DNA of 64,000 nt from Diplocloster agilis (GCF_019042275.1 NZ_JAHQCW010000030.1:1-64000); one strand, 5' to 3'; positions 52,576 to 61,889 are shown, counted from the stretch's first letter. Translations and numbers: made by a program. The notes: generated by a model from the letters alone, not told the origin.

Positions 52576-53025
52576 TTATTTTCCTGAGAACTCTCCGATC
52601 ACGCCTTTTTTTAAAATCATACACGCGTATAGCGCGTCCTCACTGGTTTGTACCGCAACAAAACTGTTTTTTGCCCTTTCATAGAACGCAAAGCGTTCCA
52701 TCTGTTTCATTTCCTTGTACGCCCCGCTGAAGTCATTGGCCCGGATAATACGGTCATACTCGCTCCAGATCGGAGGCGTCCCCTCGTATAGCTCTCCGGG
52801 CGTCATCACATTGACCGGATCGGGTACGAAGACATCCAACGGCATTAGCTTTAAGATTGCTTCCAGAATTTCTGTGGCTCTGATTCCTTTTGTGTAAACA
52901 CAGCGTTTGGACATTGTATAAGACGGAAAATTGATATCACCGATGACGATTTCATCCCCGTGTCCCATTTGCATCAATGCCAGCATCAGTTCTGGCGGAA
53001 TTACTTCCGGAATATTTTTCAGCAT
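52576..53025 (-). CDS. RbsD/FucU-type sugar mutarotase
   Basis: 149 residues from ATG 53025, spaced 3 nt from GGAGGAG. FucU-like: MLKNIPEVIPPELMLALMQM, GHGDEIVIGDINFPSYTM (His and Asp of the active site), PLDVFVPDPVNVM, and a C-terminal FAFYERAKNSFVAVQTSEDA. Interconverts anomers of a monosaccharide, speeding entry into metabolism. It lies between the substrate-binding protein and the TIM-barrel gene; closer to the fucose-type than the ribose-type branch by eye. Confidence 0.9.
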   Translation of the reverse strand: MLKNIPEVIPPELMLALMQMGHGDEIVIGDINFPSYTMSKRCVYTKGIRATEILEAILKLMPLDVFVPDPVNVMTPGELYEGTPPIWSEYDRIIRANDFSGAYKEMKQMERFAFYERAKNSFVAVQTSEDALYACMILKKGVIGEFSGK

Positions 53026-53074
53026 ATTCTCCTCCATTTAGTCCAGCGTTTTCCAGCCTCAATTTTTAGTTGTA

Positions 53075-53106
53075 TGCGCATACCGCAGCGGTTCGCGGTA
53101 TGCGCA
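53075..53106. other. Stem-loop in the rbsB-fucU gap
   Basis: TGCGCATACCGC (53075-53086) and GCGGTATGCGCA (53095-53106) with an 8-nt loop. No T-run, so more likely an mRNA-stabilising stem protecting the abundant substrate-binding protein message than a full terminator. Confidence 0.6.
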
Positions 53107-53129
53107 CATACTCTACACGGTAAGTATCC

Positions 53130-53196
53130 ATTGCTTATTTTACTGTATTGCTTATTTACTGTATTGCTTATTTTATTGTATTGCTTATTTTACCGC
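53130..53196. repeat. Four tandem 16-17 bp repeats at the rbsB-like stop codon
   Basis: Units beginning ATTGCTTATTT at 53130, 53147, 53163 and 53180. The rightmost unit holds the last codons and TAA (53185-53187) of the substrate-binding protein; the other three lie beyond the stop, each carrying the same stop triplet. Confidence 0.85.
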
Positions 53197-54285
53197 ATTT
53201 GCCCAATTGGTCTCATCATCCACGTTAGTGGAGTCGATTACATAGTGGCCCTGAATCTGATCCTTTTCGACCGTTTCCCCGTTGACTGCCTGGATCGCCA
53301 GCTCGATAGCCTTTTTCCCCATGCCGATGGGATCCTGGGATATGGTCACGTCGATGCTTCCCTGGCGGATGGCTTCCAGCGCGTCGGCCACACCGTCGAT
53401 ACCAACGATATAGATGTGTTCTTTATCACCGGCGGGTTTTAAAAGTCCCGCGCCTTCGATTGCTTTGAGCGAGCCCAGGGTACAGTCGTCATTGTGTCCG
53501 TATACGGCGTCGAATTCCGGTTGTGCCTGGATGATGTTCTGCATCACATTCAGGGATGTCTCCTGGTTAAAATCGCCTGCCTGCTGGGCCACTACTTCGA
53601 TATCCGGATATTTTGCTTCCAGCTGCTTATGGAAGCCTTCTCCGCGGTCTCTGGTCGCCGATGCGCCCGCCAGTCCTTCGATCTCTACGACTTTGCCTTT
53701 GGGTTCACCGTATTTTTCCGTCAGGAACTCCGCGATTTTGTCGGCAGCGATGGCGCCCATGGCCACATTGTCTGTCGCCAGGAATGCGGTATAGCCGTCG
53801 CTGGTAGATCCGCGGTCCGCGTAGATCAGAGGGATCCCCGCGTCTATGGTTTTCTGCTGTGCGGTGACGATAGCGTCACTGTCAATTGGATTGCAGATAA
53901 TGGCATTGGCTCCCTGGGAAATCAAGTCTTCGATCTGGGATGTCTGTTTCGCCGTATCATTGTCCGCATTGGTCTCCACAAGCTTCACACCGTTTGCCTC
54001 GGCTGCTTCTTCCAGCCCCAGTTTCATGGCTACAAAGAATTCGTTGGTCAGTGTTGATATGCTGGTACCGATCGTGATGTCCCCTGCCGCCGGTGCCTGA
54101 TCTCCTGCAGAATCCGGAGTCGATGCTGCTGCCGGTTCTGCCGGTTTGGTGTCCTCCGTTGAACTGCCGGCCGTCCCCCCGGATGCCGCCGGTTCTTCTT
54201 TCTGGCCGCCGCAGGCGCTTAATGCTGCCATCACCATGGTCATACATACGAAAACGGTCAATACCTTTTTAAAACTTTTTTTCAT
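53185..54285 (-). CDS. Ribose-type sugar ABC transporter substrate-binding lipoprotein
   Basis: 366 residues from ATG 54285, behind AAGGAGGTAGC. Lipobox MAALSACGG (Cys at about 27) then a Ser/Ala/Pro/Glu-rich tether and a periplasmic-binding-protein type 1 fold (ITIGTSISTLTNEFFVAMKL; CNPIDSDAIVTAQQKTIDAG; DAVYGHNDDCTLGSLKAIEG). Captures a sugar outside the cell for the permease and ATPase encoded upstream. The stop codon lies in a tandem repeat. Unlike most such operons the permease comes before it, with a 295-bp gap. Confidence 0.93.
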   Translation of the reverse strand: MKKSFKKVLTVFVCMTMVMAALSACGGQKEEPAASGGTAGSSTEDTKPAEPAAASTPDSAGDQAPAAGDITIGTSISTLTNEFFVAMKLGLEEAAEANGVKLVETNADNDTAKQTSQIEDLISQGANAIICNPIDSDAIVTAQQKTIDAGIPLIYADRGSTSDGYTAFLATDNVAMGAIAADKIAEFLTEKYGEPKGKVVEIEGLAGASATRDRGEGFHKQLEAKYPDIEVVAQQAGDFNQETSLNVMQNIIQAQPEFDAVYGHNDDCTLGSLKAIEGAGLLKPAGDKEHIYIVGIDGVADALEAIRQGSIDVTISQDPIGMGKKAIELAIQAVNGETVEKDQIQGHYVIDSTNVDDETNWANAVK

Positions 54286-54471
54286 AGTGCTACCTCCTTC
54301 TTTGGAATGCTCCAATACCTTCCTCATTTACTTTTTTATCGAAATAAAATCTATATAGGAAATCGTAACGGACCTGCCTGTTTTTCGGTTTACTTCGTAC
54401 TTTTTTACTTTTTCCTCTGCTTACCGTGTAGAGTTTTTAATTTATAGCATGTCATCCCCAGATGTTTTGTA

Positions 54472-54486
54472 ATGTAAACCTTACAT
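54472..54486. promoter_or_regulatory. Palindrome in the permease-substrate-binding gap
   Basis: ATGTAAACCTTACAT (6-bp arms, 3-bp centre) within the 295-bp gap 54286-54580, which otherwise holds no gene. May mark an internal promoter for the binding-protein gene; no clear sigma-A elements were found beside it. Confidence 0.35.
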
Positions 54487-54580
54487 ATCGTTGTGTGATA
54501 TTTCGCCAGGCTTCATCGTTCACTAAGAGAACAGGGTATTTGCCGCATGATTCCTATATGCCGATTCTATCAGCCCTAAA

Positions 54581-55564
54581 TTACGCTAACTCATTTCTGT
54601 TTTTCAGAGTGTCCAGAAGTACCGCGATCAGGATCACGACTCCCCGTACCACTCCGGTATAGAATGTATTCACATTCAGAAGATTCATGCCGTTATTCAG
54701 AACACTTAAGATCAATACGCCTACCAGCGTTCCCTTCATGGTACCGCGGCCTCCTGCCAGGCTGGCGCCTCCGATTACGGCAGCTCCGATGGCATCCATC
54801 TCCAGGCAGTCTCCCGCTGTGGATACGGCCGTTCCCAGCCGGGCCGTCAGTATCATAGCGGCCAGTCCCGCTGTGAATCCGCTGACTCCATAGACACACA
54901 TTTCGATCCGTTTCGTGTGGATACCGGACAATTCCGTCGCTTCCCGGTTACCGCCCAGCGCATAGATCCCCCGTCCGAAGGTTGTAAACTTCAGGACATA
55001 GAAGGCAACCAGGTATACCAAAAACATAATCAGGACGGCGATCGGGATAACACCCGCGATATAGCCGTTTCCGATCAGCTGGTAGCTCTTCGGTATGCCG
55101 GAGATCGTCTTTCCCTGTGTAAATACCAGTGTAAATCCCCGCCCGATGGACATCCCGGCCAGTGTTACGATAAAAGCCGGTACCTTGAGCCTGCTAATCA
55201 GTATCCCCTGTATGAATCCAAAGGCGGTTGACACGGACAGCATAATCAGAACTCCGATCACCACCGGCGCACCATTTTTCATGGCAGCCGCTCCCAGGGC
55301 GGCAGAAAGCGCCAGGACAGATCCCACGGACAGATCGATGCCCCCCGTGATCACGACATACGTCATACCCACTGCGGCCATCCCCATGGTGGTGGACTGC
55401 ATCAGAATATTCATGATGTTCTTTACTGTCAGAAACCTGGGGGTACATATGGTCAGTATCAGGCACATAACTACCAGAGCGGCCAGTATGATGTTTTGAG
55501 AAAGGAATCCCGCCACTGGATTTTGCTTATTCTGTGCTATGACAGCATCTGTTGATTTCTTCAT
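54581..55564 (-). CDS. Ribose-type sugar ABC transporter permease
   Basis: 327 residues from ATG 55564 (GGAGG upstream). About eight to ten helices of the RbsC family: NILMQSTTMGMAAVGMTYVV, TGGIDLSVGSVLALSAALGA, the EAA-like loop GGNREATELSGIHTKRIEM, and VIGGASLAGGRGTMKGTLVG. Forms the membrane channel with the upstream ATPase (genes 17 bp apart). Confidence 0.95.
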   Translation of the reverse strand: MKKSTDAVIAQNKQNPVAGFLSQNIILAALVVMCLILTICTPRFLTVKNIMNILMQSTTMGMAAVGMTYVVITGGIDLSVGSVLALSAALGAAAMKNGAPVVIGVLIMLSVSTAFGFIQGILISRLKVPAFIVTLAGMSIGRGFTLVFTQGKTISGIPKSYQLIGNGYIAGVIPIAVLIMFLVYLVAFYVLKFTTFGRGIYALGGNREATELSGIHTKRIEMCVYGVSGFTAGLAAMILTARLGTAVSTAGDCLEMDAIGAAVIGGASLAGGRGTMKGTLVGVLILSVLNNGMNLLNVNTFYTGVVRGVVILIAVLLDTLKNRNELA

Positions 55565-55580
55565 CTTTTTCCTCCGTTTC

Positions 55581-57068
55581 TCATCCTCCGATGGCATACT
55601 TGATCACCTGTTCCTGGGTTAGCTCATCGTGTTCCAGGATTCCGGTGATCCTGCCTTCATGCATCACCGCCACCCGGTCACTCATTTTAATCACCTCGGG
55701 CATTTCCGAAGAAATCAGGATTACCGAGCGTCCGGAATTCGTCACCTCATTGATCAGTTCATAGATTTCCGCTTTTGTACCAATATCGATCCCTCTGGTC
55801 GGGTCGTCCAGTATCATCACTTCCGGGTTGGTCAGCATACACTTACCGATAACCACCTTTTGCTGGTTTCCCCCGGAAAGGGTTCCCGTAATCTGCTCTT
55901 TTCCGGTGCACTTAATATGTAAGGCCTCGATTTGTTCATCTGCCATCACTTTTTCTTTCGGGGTGTCTATATAACCGAAGGCCTTGCGTATTTTATAGAT
56001 CATGGACAGTACCGTATTGTTCTCAACATCCTGCGCCAGAATCAGTCCCTGTTTTTTCCGGTCTTCCGGAACCAGGTAGATGCCGTTTCGGATCGCGTCC
56101 CTGGGACTTTTGATGTCGATCTTCTGCCCGTTCATCAGGATCTCACCGCTGTCCTTTTTATCCGCTCCGAAGATCAGACGTACCAGTTCACTTCTGCCCG
56201 CTCCCACAAGTCCCGCGATCCCGAATACCTCGCCGCGCCTCACGGTGAAGCTCACATCTTTTACATACTTTCCCCTGTTCAGGTTCCTGACTTCTAAAAA
56301 CGGCTCTCCCGGTCTGTTGGTCTTGGCCGGGAATCTCTGGGATATCTCCCTGCCGACCATCATCCGGATCAGCTCATTTTCCGATACTTCCTTAACCGGC
56401 TTCTCTCCCATGTCCTGTCCGTCTCTTAAGACCTGGACCCGGTCACAGCATTCCGCGATCTCCTCCAGCTTGTGAGAAATAAATACGATACCCACGCCTT
56501 TCTTTTTCAGCACTTCCATCGTGCGAAATAGATTCTGTGTCTCCTCCGTTGTCAGCGACGATGTGGGTTCATCCATAAGGATCACCTTGGCGTTATAGGA
56601 GAGCACCTTGGCGATCTCCGTCAGCTGCTGCTCCGCGATGGATAAAAGCCGGACTTCTTTGTGGGGGTTCAGCTTCAGGCCGTAAGCGCTTAGCAGCTCT
56701 TCCACCTGTTGATATAGTTTTTTGTATTGGACGGTCCCCAGCCGGTTTTTCGGAAGCCGCCCCATATAAATATTCTCCGCCACACTCATATTGCTGTGCA
56801 GTTTCAGTTCCTGGTGCACAATGGCGATGCCCAGTTCAAACGCGTCATTCACTCCCTGCATCTTCACAGACTGCCCTCTCACCCGGATCTCCCCCTCGTC
56901 CGGCTGGTAGATGCCGCTTAAGACATTTAGCAGCGTAGATTTTCCGGCTCCGTTCTCGCCCAGCAGCCCCAATATCTCTCCGCTGTTTACAGTGATATTG
57001 ACATCCTGCAGGGCCCGGACTCCGGGGAAAAACTTGGATATATGACTGGCCTTTAACAACTCCTCCAT
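55581..57068 (-). CDS. Ribose-type sugar ABC transporter ATP-binding protein
   Basis: 495 residues, two fused ABC domains. Domain 1: Walker A GLLGENGAGKSTL, signature LSIAEQQLTEIAK, Walker B VILMDEPTSSL. Domain 2: degenerate GIAGLVGAGRSE, signature LSGGNQQKVVIGK, Walker B VMILDDPTRGIDIGTK. This is the RbsA/MglA pattern. Powers uptake with the permease encoded next. First gene of the operon, divergent from the AraC regulator, so its promoter lies in 57069-57363. Confidence 0.95.
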   Translation of the reverse strand: MEELLKASHISKFFPGVRALQDVNITVNSGEILGLLGENGAGKSTLLNVLSGIYQPDEGEIRVRGQSVKMQGVNDAFELGIAIVHQELKLHSNMSVAENIYMGRLPKNRLGTVQYKKLYQQVEELLSAYGLKLNPHKEVRLLSIAEQQLTEIAKVLSYNAKVILMDEPTSSLTTEETQNLFRTMEVLKKKGVGIVFISHKLEEIAECCDRVQVLRDGQDMGEKPVKEVSENELIRMMVGREISQRFPAKTNRPGEPFLEVRNLNRGKYVKDVSFTVRRGEVFGIAGLVGAGRSELVRLIFGADKKDSGEILMNGQKIDIKSPRDAIRNGIYLVPEDRKKQGLILAQDVENNTVLSMIYKIRKAFGYIDTPKEKVMADEQIEALHIKCTGKEQITGTLSGGNQQKVVIGKCMLTNPEVMILDDPTRGIDIGTKAEIYELINEVTNSGRSVILISSEMPEVIKMSDRVAVMHEGRITGILEHDELTQEQVIKYAIGG

Positions 57069-57163
57069 AACCTCCTCCTTTCAGGCTCTAAAAGTTCCTG
57101 CTATACCATTTCCCAAACTCTCTTCTCCTTGCTCACTCCTTAACTTTATGATGAATTTATTTT

Positions 57164-57199
57164 CAACCGGTTGCTTTTCGCATTTGAGTATAATATAAT
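57164..57199. promoter_or_regulatory. Divergent promoter region with CAACCGGTTG palindrome
   Basis: The palindrome CAACCGGTTG (57164-57173) overlaps the -35 of a rightward promoter, TTGCTT (57171-57176) with TATAAT (57194-57199) and a 17-bp spacer, for the AraC gene. It also overlaps a leftward TTGAAA (-35-like) facing the transporter operon, whose -10 is poor. The poor leftward -10 suggests dependence on an activator. The surrounding 57069-57363 holds no gene. Confidence 0.5.
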
Positions 57200-57363
57200 T
57201 ATAAAGATGTTTTTGCCGTATTAATATAATATTTTGGACTTTTCATATAATTATCAAGCCATTTTTGACAAATCAGAATATTGCAAAGCAAAACTCATGT
57301 TCTATCTGTACAAATTACACAAATCAATTACAAAAACATTACTCAAAAAGGATGAGGCCGAAC

Positions 57364-58269
57364 ATGATAATCAACGAAATACGCCTGAGCAACAACCGGC
57401 AGGAAATGATCGAGGGAATGACGCCGGAATTTCCCTACAGCGTCCATTACTGTAATATGAAGAATTATATCGGACATACCGTGCCCTGGCACTGGCATGA
57501 AGAAGTGGAATTTTTCTATATTTTAAAAGGCACTCTGGTATATACCACCAACAACAACCGCTATGCGGTATCGGAAGGTACCGGAGGCTTCGTCAATTCC
57601 AATGTATTACACACGGAAACTTCGCTGGATTCCTCTAACGACGTGATCTTTACCGCCCACAAATTCAGCACACTGTTCCTGGGCGGCTTTCTCAACAGCG
57701 TCTTTGAGCAGAAATATCTGAAGCCGGTTCTGAACTGCCATACCCTGGAGTTTTACCGGTTTGATCAAAATACAAAGGAGCACCGGCTTGTGCAGGCGCT
57801 CCTTAAGAAGGCTTATGACGTGGCTAAGGGTGAGGAATTGTTTTATGAATTCAAGCTGCGGGAGTATTTTACGGAAATCTGGAAGACGCTTTATCTGGAA
57901 AATGAGGAACTGATCTTCAGCAAACAGCCCCGGGCTCTGGCCGACAATGAGCGGATCCGGGATATGCTGCAGTTTATCCACACCCACTACACGGAAAAAA
58001 TCTTGCTGGAAGATATCGCCTCCGTAGCCTGCCTAAGCAAGCGGGAATGTACCCGCTGTTTCAAAAAGAATCTGCAGATGTCGCCGATGGAGTACGTCAT
58101 CCAATACCGCATTCTGCAGGCCGCCGCCATGCTCCGGGAGACGGACGAGTCGGTCGTAAACGTAGGGATGCTCAATGGCTTCTGCACCAGCAGCTATTTT
58201 GGAAAAACCTTCCGGGAATACTTCGGTCGGACACCACAGGAATACCGGAAACGGTACGCCGGCAGGTAA
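57364..58269 (+). CDS. AraC-family transcriptional regulator with cupin domain
   Basis: 301 residues from ATG 57364 (GAGG at 6 nt); the longer frame upstream is not supported. N-terminal cupin sensor with the HWHEEVEFFYILKG motif (about 42-55) and VNSNVLHTETS, then a C-terminal double HTH (about 200-301; LLEDIASVACLSKRECTRCF and GFCTSSYFGKTFREYFGRTP). Probably senses a sugar and activates the divergent ribose-type ABC operon; promoters of both overlap a shared palindrome. Cytoplasmic. Confidence 0.9.
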   Translation: MIINEIRLSNNRQEMIEGMTPEFPYSVHYCNMKNYIGHTVPWHWHEEVEFFYILKGTLVYTTNNNRYAVSEGTGGFVNSNVLHTETSLDSSNDVIFTAHKFSTLFLGGFLNSVFEQKYLKPVLNCHTLEFYRFDQNTKEHRLVQALLKKAYDVAKGEELFYEFKLREYFTEIWKTLYLENEELIFSKQPRALADNERIRDMLQFIHTHYTEKILLEDIASVACLSKRECTRCFKKNLQMSPMEYVIQYRILQAAAMLRETDESVVNVGMLNGFCTSSYFGKTFREYFGRTPQEYRKRYAGR

Positions 58270-58303
58270 CGCAGTCCCTGGAACGAAATGGAATGCGGAG
58301 CAA

Positions 58304-59608
58304 CTACAGCAAAAGATTGCCGAAAGCCCTTCCCAGATAGTCCTTAAACGTCGCTTTGGCTACATCCTGGACAAACTTGATGTCCACTTTTCCGATTTCC
58401 TGGCCGTTCAGCAGGTAAACCGCCTGGCCGGCGATACCATCCTTGGCTACCGGCGCTTCGGTCTCGGGTTCCACACGGATCTCTTTGGTTACTCCGCTTA
58501 AGTCGGCGCCGTTTAAATCCAGATAGTGGAATTCACCTGAGTAGGCGATCCCTACCTGGTCCTCCACCCCTTTTTTCACCGCTACATTGGGAAGAGGGTC
58601 CTGATTCCGGTCTTCGTAGGTCCTGGCTTTTGCGAACCCGAAATCCAGCATTTTCGACGCGTCCTGGAACCGCACCTTGAAATCAGGAGCCGCCATAACC
58701 ACCGCGATCAGCTGTACCCCATTGCGTTCGGCAGTGGCTGAGACGCAGTATTTTGCCAGACTCGTACTGCCTGTCTTCAGGCCGTTGCAGCCGTCGTACT
58801 GGCGCACCAGTTTGTTGGTGTTTGACAATGTGAACTGGGAGGAGCCCTGGTTCGTTACATGGGTGATATCCTCCATCCAGATCGAGGAATATTTATGTAT
58901 TTCCGGGTATTTCGTAATGAGTTCCCGGGACATGATGGCTACGTCCCTGGCTGATGTCAGATGTGTGTCTGACTCGGTCAGGCCGCAGCAGTCCTCAAAA
59001 TGAGTCTGCTCCATCCCCAATCCCTGTGCCCTGGCGTTCATCATGCCGATAAACTCCGGTTCGCTGCCGGCGATAAACTCCGCCATAGCTACGGAAGCGT
59101 CATTTCCGGACGCCACCACGATGCATTTGATCAATGTCTCTACGGTCTGTTTTTCCCCTTCTTCCAGGAATACCTGCGAACCTCCCATAGATTTCGCATA
59201 GGCGCTGGTGGTGACTTCATCCTGCAGATGTATTTTCCCTTCCGCCAGAGCGTCAAAGGTTAGGATCAACGTCATAATCTTCGTGATACTGGCGGGTCTG
59301 AGCCTCTCGGTACTGTTCTTTTCGTAAATCACCTGTCCGGTGGAGGCCTCCAGCAGAATTGCCGACGGGGCAGCCAGATCCAGTCCCTCTGTGGCCGGCG
59401 CCTGCTGGGCATTCTGGTTATCCTGGGACTCCTGTCCGTCCTGCGCATCTTCCGTTTCCTGTCCGCTCTGCTCCTCCTGGTTTTCCTGGCCTTCCTGTGC
59501 TTCCTGGCCTTCCTGCTGTTCAGGTGTCTCTTCCGCATATACAGGTGCCGCCGGGAGCAAAGATAAACACAGTCCGGCGGTTAAAATGAAAGTCAGAATA
59601 CGTTTCAT
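58304..59608 (-). CDS. D-alanyl-D-alanine carboxypeptidase (PBP5/DacF type)
   Basis: 434 residues. Sec signal peptide (about 1-25, ending VYAEETPEQQ), a low-complexity Glu/Gln/Asp-rich segment (about 26-75), the serine-type transpeptidase fold with SITKIM (SxxK, about 107), SGN in VVASGNDAS and KTG in NGLKTGSTS, and a C-terminal beta domain. It trims the terminal D-Ala of peptidoglycan stem peptides at the cell surface. The acidic linker is repetitive (QE/QN-type units) and likely variable. It converges with the AraC gene. Confidence 0.93.
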   Translation of the reverse strand: MKRILTFILTAGLCLSLLPAAPVYAEETPEQQEGQEAQEGQENQEEQSGQETEDAQDGQESQDNQNAQQAPATEGLDLAAPSAILLEASTGQVIYEKNSTERLRPASITKIMTLILTFDALAEGKIHLQDEVTTSAYAKSMGGSQVFLEEGEKQTVETLIKCIVVASGNDASVAMAEFIAGSEPEFIGMMNARAQGLGMEQTHFEDCCGLTESDTHLTSARDVAIMSRELITKYPEIHKYSSIWMEDITHVTNQGSSQFTLSNTNKLVRQYDGCNGLKTGSTSLAKYCVSATAERNGVQLIAVVMAAPDFKVRFQDASKMLDFGFAKARTYEDRNQDPLPNVAVKKGVEDQVGIAYSGEFHYLDLNGADLSGVTKEIRVEPETEAPVAKDGIAGQAVYLLNGQEIGKVDIKFVQDVAKATFKDYLGRAFGNLLL

Positions 59609-59678
59609 GTAATTCTCCCCTGTTTTATTTTCTACTACTAATGTAATAGGGATCGGGGAAAATTATGTCAAAAAACTA

Positions 59679-59714
59679 AAAAGAAGCCATAACACAGCCA
59701 ACTCCACTGTGTTA
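59679..59714 (-). terminator. Terminator of the cytidylate-kinase-like gene
   Basis: TAACACAG and CTGTGTTA around a 9-nt loop, with TTCTTTTT downstream in the leftward direction. Confidence 0.55.
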
Positions 59715-59744
59715 CAGCCTCCGCATTTCACATTATATTTACCG

Positions 59745-60395
59745 TCAATAAGAACAGATTCCGCTCTCATCCCCGTATTTATCCCGGATCTGAATGTAAG
59801 ACTTAATCGCCTCCACGCAGCCTTCAAAACCTAACCGGCTGCTGTTCAGGCACAGATCATAGTTATTTACATCCTCCCACTCGCTTCCGGTGTAATATTT
59901 GTAATATTCCGCCCGGTGCTTATCGGTTTTCTGGATAAACCGCTCCATCTCTTTCTCGGTCATGCTGTTGCGTTCCATAGCTCTGGCCATACAGTAATCA
60001 TGGGGCGCATGTACGAACACCCGGGTCAGTCTCGGCTCATCCCTCAGCACAAAGTCCGCCGCACGGCCGATCACAACAAAATCTTCAGTCTGCGCCAGTT
60101 CCTTTAGGATCTTTGCCTGATAGTTAAACAGATTATCATTCGATACAAACTCATCGCTCTCCGGCCCGATCAGCTCGCCTTTGTAGACGGTGCTGGCCAT
60201 CTTAAACAGCTGGGAATTGCGCAGCTTCTCATCCGCCTGGGCGAACAGCTGCTCGCTGATTCCACTGTCTTCGGACGCCATTTTCATAATCTCCCTGTCA
60301 TAGCAGGGAATTCCCAGGTCCTTTGCCAGCATATGGCCGATGGTCTTACCGCCGCTGCCGTACTGCCTCGCAATTGCAATAATCATATGACTCAT
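59745..60395 (-). CDS. Cytidylate kinase-like family protein
   Basis: 216 residues. P-loop ARQYGSGGKTIGHMLAKDLG (about 8-27), then YDREIMKMASEDSGISEQLF and a RAADFVLRD segment with a late RxxR-type RAMERNSMT lid. This is the cytidylate_kin2 group of P-loop kinases whose substrate is not firmly known; it differs from canonical Cmk. It begins 11 bp after the livF stop and may be the last gene of the liv operon, though that link could be fortuitous. Confidence 0.85.
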   Translation of the reverse strand: MSHMIIAIARQYGSGGKTIGHMLAKDLGIPCYDREIMKMASEDSGISEQLFAQADEKLRNSQLFKMASTVYKGELIGPESDEFVSNDNLFNYQAKILKELAQTEDFVVIGRAADFVLRDEPRLTRVFVHAPHDYCMARAMERNSMTEKEMERFIQKTDKHRAEYYKYYTGSEWEDVNNYDLCLNSSRLGFEGCVEAIKSYIQIRDKYGDESGICSY

Positions 60396-60406
60396 GATGA
60401 TTCCCC

Positions 60407-61117
60407 CTACTCTCCCAGATACGCTTTTTTCACCGATTCATTGTTCATCAGATCGGAAGCTTTTCCTTCCAGCGCAATGTTGCCGGTTTCCAGCACATAA
60501 GCCCGGTCGGCGATTTCCAACGCCTTCTTCGCGTTCTGCTCCACAAGAAGGACCGTAGTGCCCTCGGCGCTGACCTGCTTGATAATATCAAAAATCTCAT
60601 TTACATAGATGGGCGACAACCCCATGGAAGGCTCATCCATCAGCAGTATCCTGGGTTTGGACATCAGTGCCCGTCCCATAGCCAGCATCTGCTGTTCCCC
60701 TCCGGATAACGTCCCCGCCAGCTGGCTTTTTCTCTCTTCCAGCCGGGGAAACCGCTTATATACCATTTCCAGGGAAGCGTTGATCTCCTCTTTGTTCTTT
60801 CTCGTATAGGCCCCCAGTTTTAAGTTCTCCAGAACCGTCAGGGATGCAAACACGCGCCGCCCCTCCGGCACATGGGCCATACCGAGGGATACGATTTTAT
60901 GCCCCTGCAGTTTCGTGATGTCTTTTCCTTCAAATTCAATCCTGCCGTTCTTAGGCGGGATCAGGCCGGTTACCGTGTGCAGTATTGTCGTCTTGCCGGC
61001 TCCATTGGCCCCGATCAGCGCGATAACCTCACCCTGGTTTACCTCGAATGAAATTCCTTTGATCGCCTGGATGACACCATAATATACTTTCAGATCCGTA
61101 ACTTTTAACATTGCCAT
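60407..61117 (-). CDS. livF: Branched-chain amino acid ABC transporter ATPase LivF
   Basis: 236 residues from ATG 61117 (AGGAGG at 8 nt). Walker A GANGAGKTT, signature LSGGEQQMLAMGRALMSKP, Walker B ILLMDEPSMGLSP, with the LivF-type ending YVLETGNIALEGKASDLMNN. Cytoplasmic ATPase paired with LivG; energises branched-chain amino acid or related uptake. Confidence 0.95.
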   Translation of the reverse strand: MAMLKVTDLKVYYGVIQAIKGISFEVNQGEVIALIGANGAGKTTILHTVTGLIPPKNGRIEFEGKDITKLQGHKIVSLGMAHVPEGRRVFASLTVLENLKLGAYTRKNKEEINASLEMVYKRFPRLEERKSQLAGTLSGGEQQMLAMGRALMSKPRILLMDEPSMGLSPIYVNEIFDIIKQVSAEGTTVLLVEQNAKKALEIADRAYVLETGNIALEGKASDLMNNESVKKAYLGE

Positions 61118-61129
61118 GTCATCCACCTC

Positions 61130-61888
61130 CTACTCGCCCAGATATGCCGTAACAACGGCCGGATCGTGCAATACCACATCCGGCGTCCCGCTGGCCAGTT
61201 CCGTGCCGAAATTCAATACCGTCAAATACTCGCAGATACCTGCCACCAGCTTCATGTCATGCTCGATCAGCAGTATCGTTACGTCAAATTTATCACGGAC
61301 CAATTTGATCGTCTCCATCAGCTCCGCCGTCTCATTGGGGTTCATACCGGCCGCCGGCTCATCCAGCAAAAGCAGCTTAGGATTCGTGGCCAGCGCTCTG
61401 GCGATCTCAAGCTTCCTCTGCTGTCCGTAGGGAAGATTGGAGGCCATAACCTGTGCCTGACCCTCCAGACCGAATACAGCCAGTATATCCAAAGCCCTTT
61501 GGTCCATCTCTTTTTCCTTCTTAAAATATCCCGGAAGCCGGAACATAGAAGTCCACAGAGAATACTTCGTCTCATTGTGCAGCGCTACCTTCACATTATC
61601 CAGCACCGTCATTTTCTTAAACAGCCGGATATTCTGAAACGTTCTGGCCACTCCGGTCTGACAGATCTGCGCCGGGCTTTTACCCACCAGATTTTCTCCG
61701 TCCAGTTTAATCGTTCCGTTGTTCGGCCGGTAAACACCGGTCAGCATGTTGAACACGGTCGTTTTTCCCGCGCCATTGGGGCCGATCAGCCCGTACAGCA
61801 TCCCTTTTTCTATATTGATCGTAAAATCATCCACCGCCCGCAGGCCGCCAAAAGAGATCCCTAAACCATTGACTTCCAATAAAGCCAT
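61130..61888 (-). CDS. livG: Branched-chain amino acid ABC transporter ATPase LivG
   Basis: 252 residues from ATG 61888 (AGGAGG at 9 nt). Walker A GPNGAGKTTVFNMLTGVY, LivG-specific GVARTFQNIRLF, signature LPYGQQRKLEIARAL, Walker B LLLDEPAAGMNP. Pairs with LivF, whose start lies 12 bp beyond the livG stop. Confidence 0.95.
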   Translation of the reverse strand: MALLEVNGLGISFGGLRAVDDFTINIEKGMLYGLIGPNGAGKTTVFNMLTGVYRPNNGTIKLDGENLVGKSPAQICQTGVARTFQNIRLFKKMTVLDNVKVALHNETKYSLWTSMFRLPGYFKKEKEMDQRALDILAVFGLEGQAQVMASNLPYGQQRKLEIARALATNPKLLLLDEPAAGMNPNETAELMETIKLVRDKFDVTILLIEHDMKLVAGICEYLTVLNFGTELASGTPDVVLHDPAVVTAYLGE

Positions 61889-61889
61889 A

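Noticed and set aside
53130-53196. The fourfold repeat considered as an origin iteron or CRISPR
   Set aside because: It is too short, has no spacers and no replication gene nearby; it looks like simple tandem duplication at a gene end.
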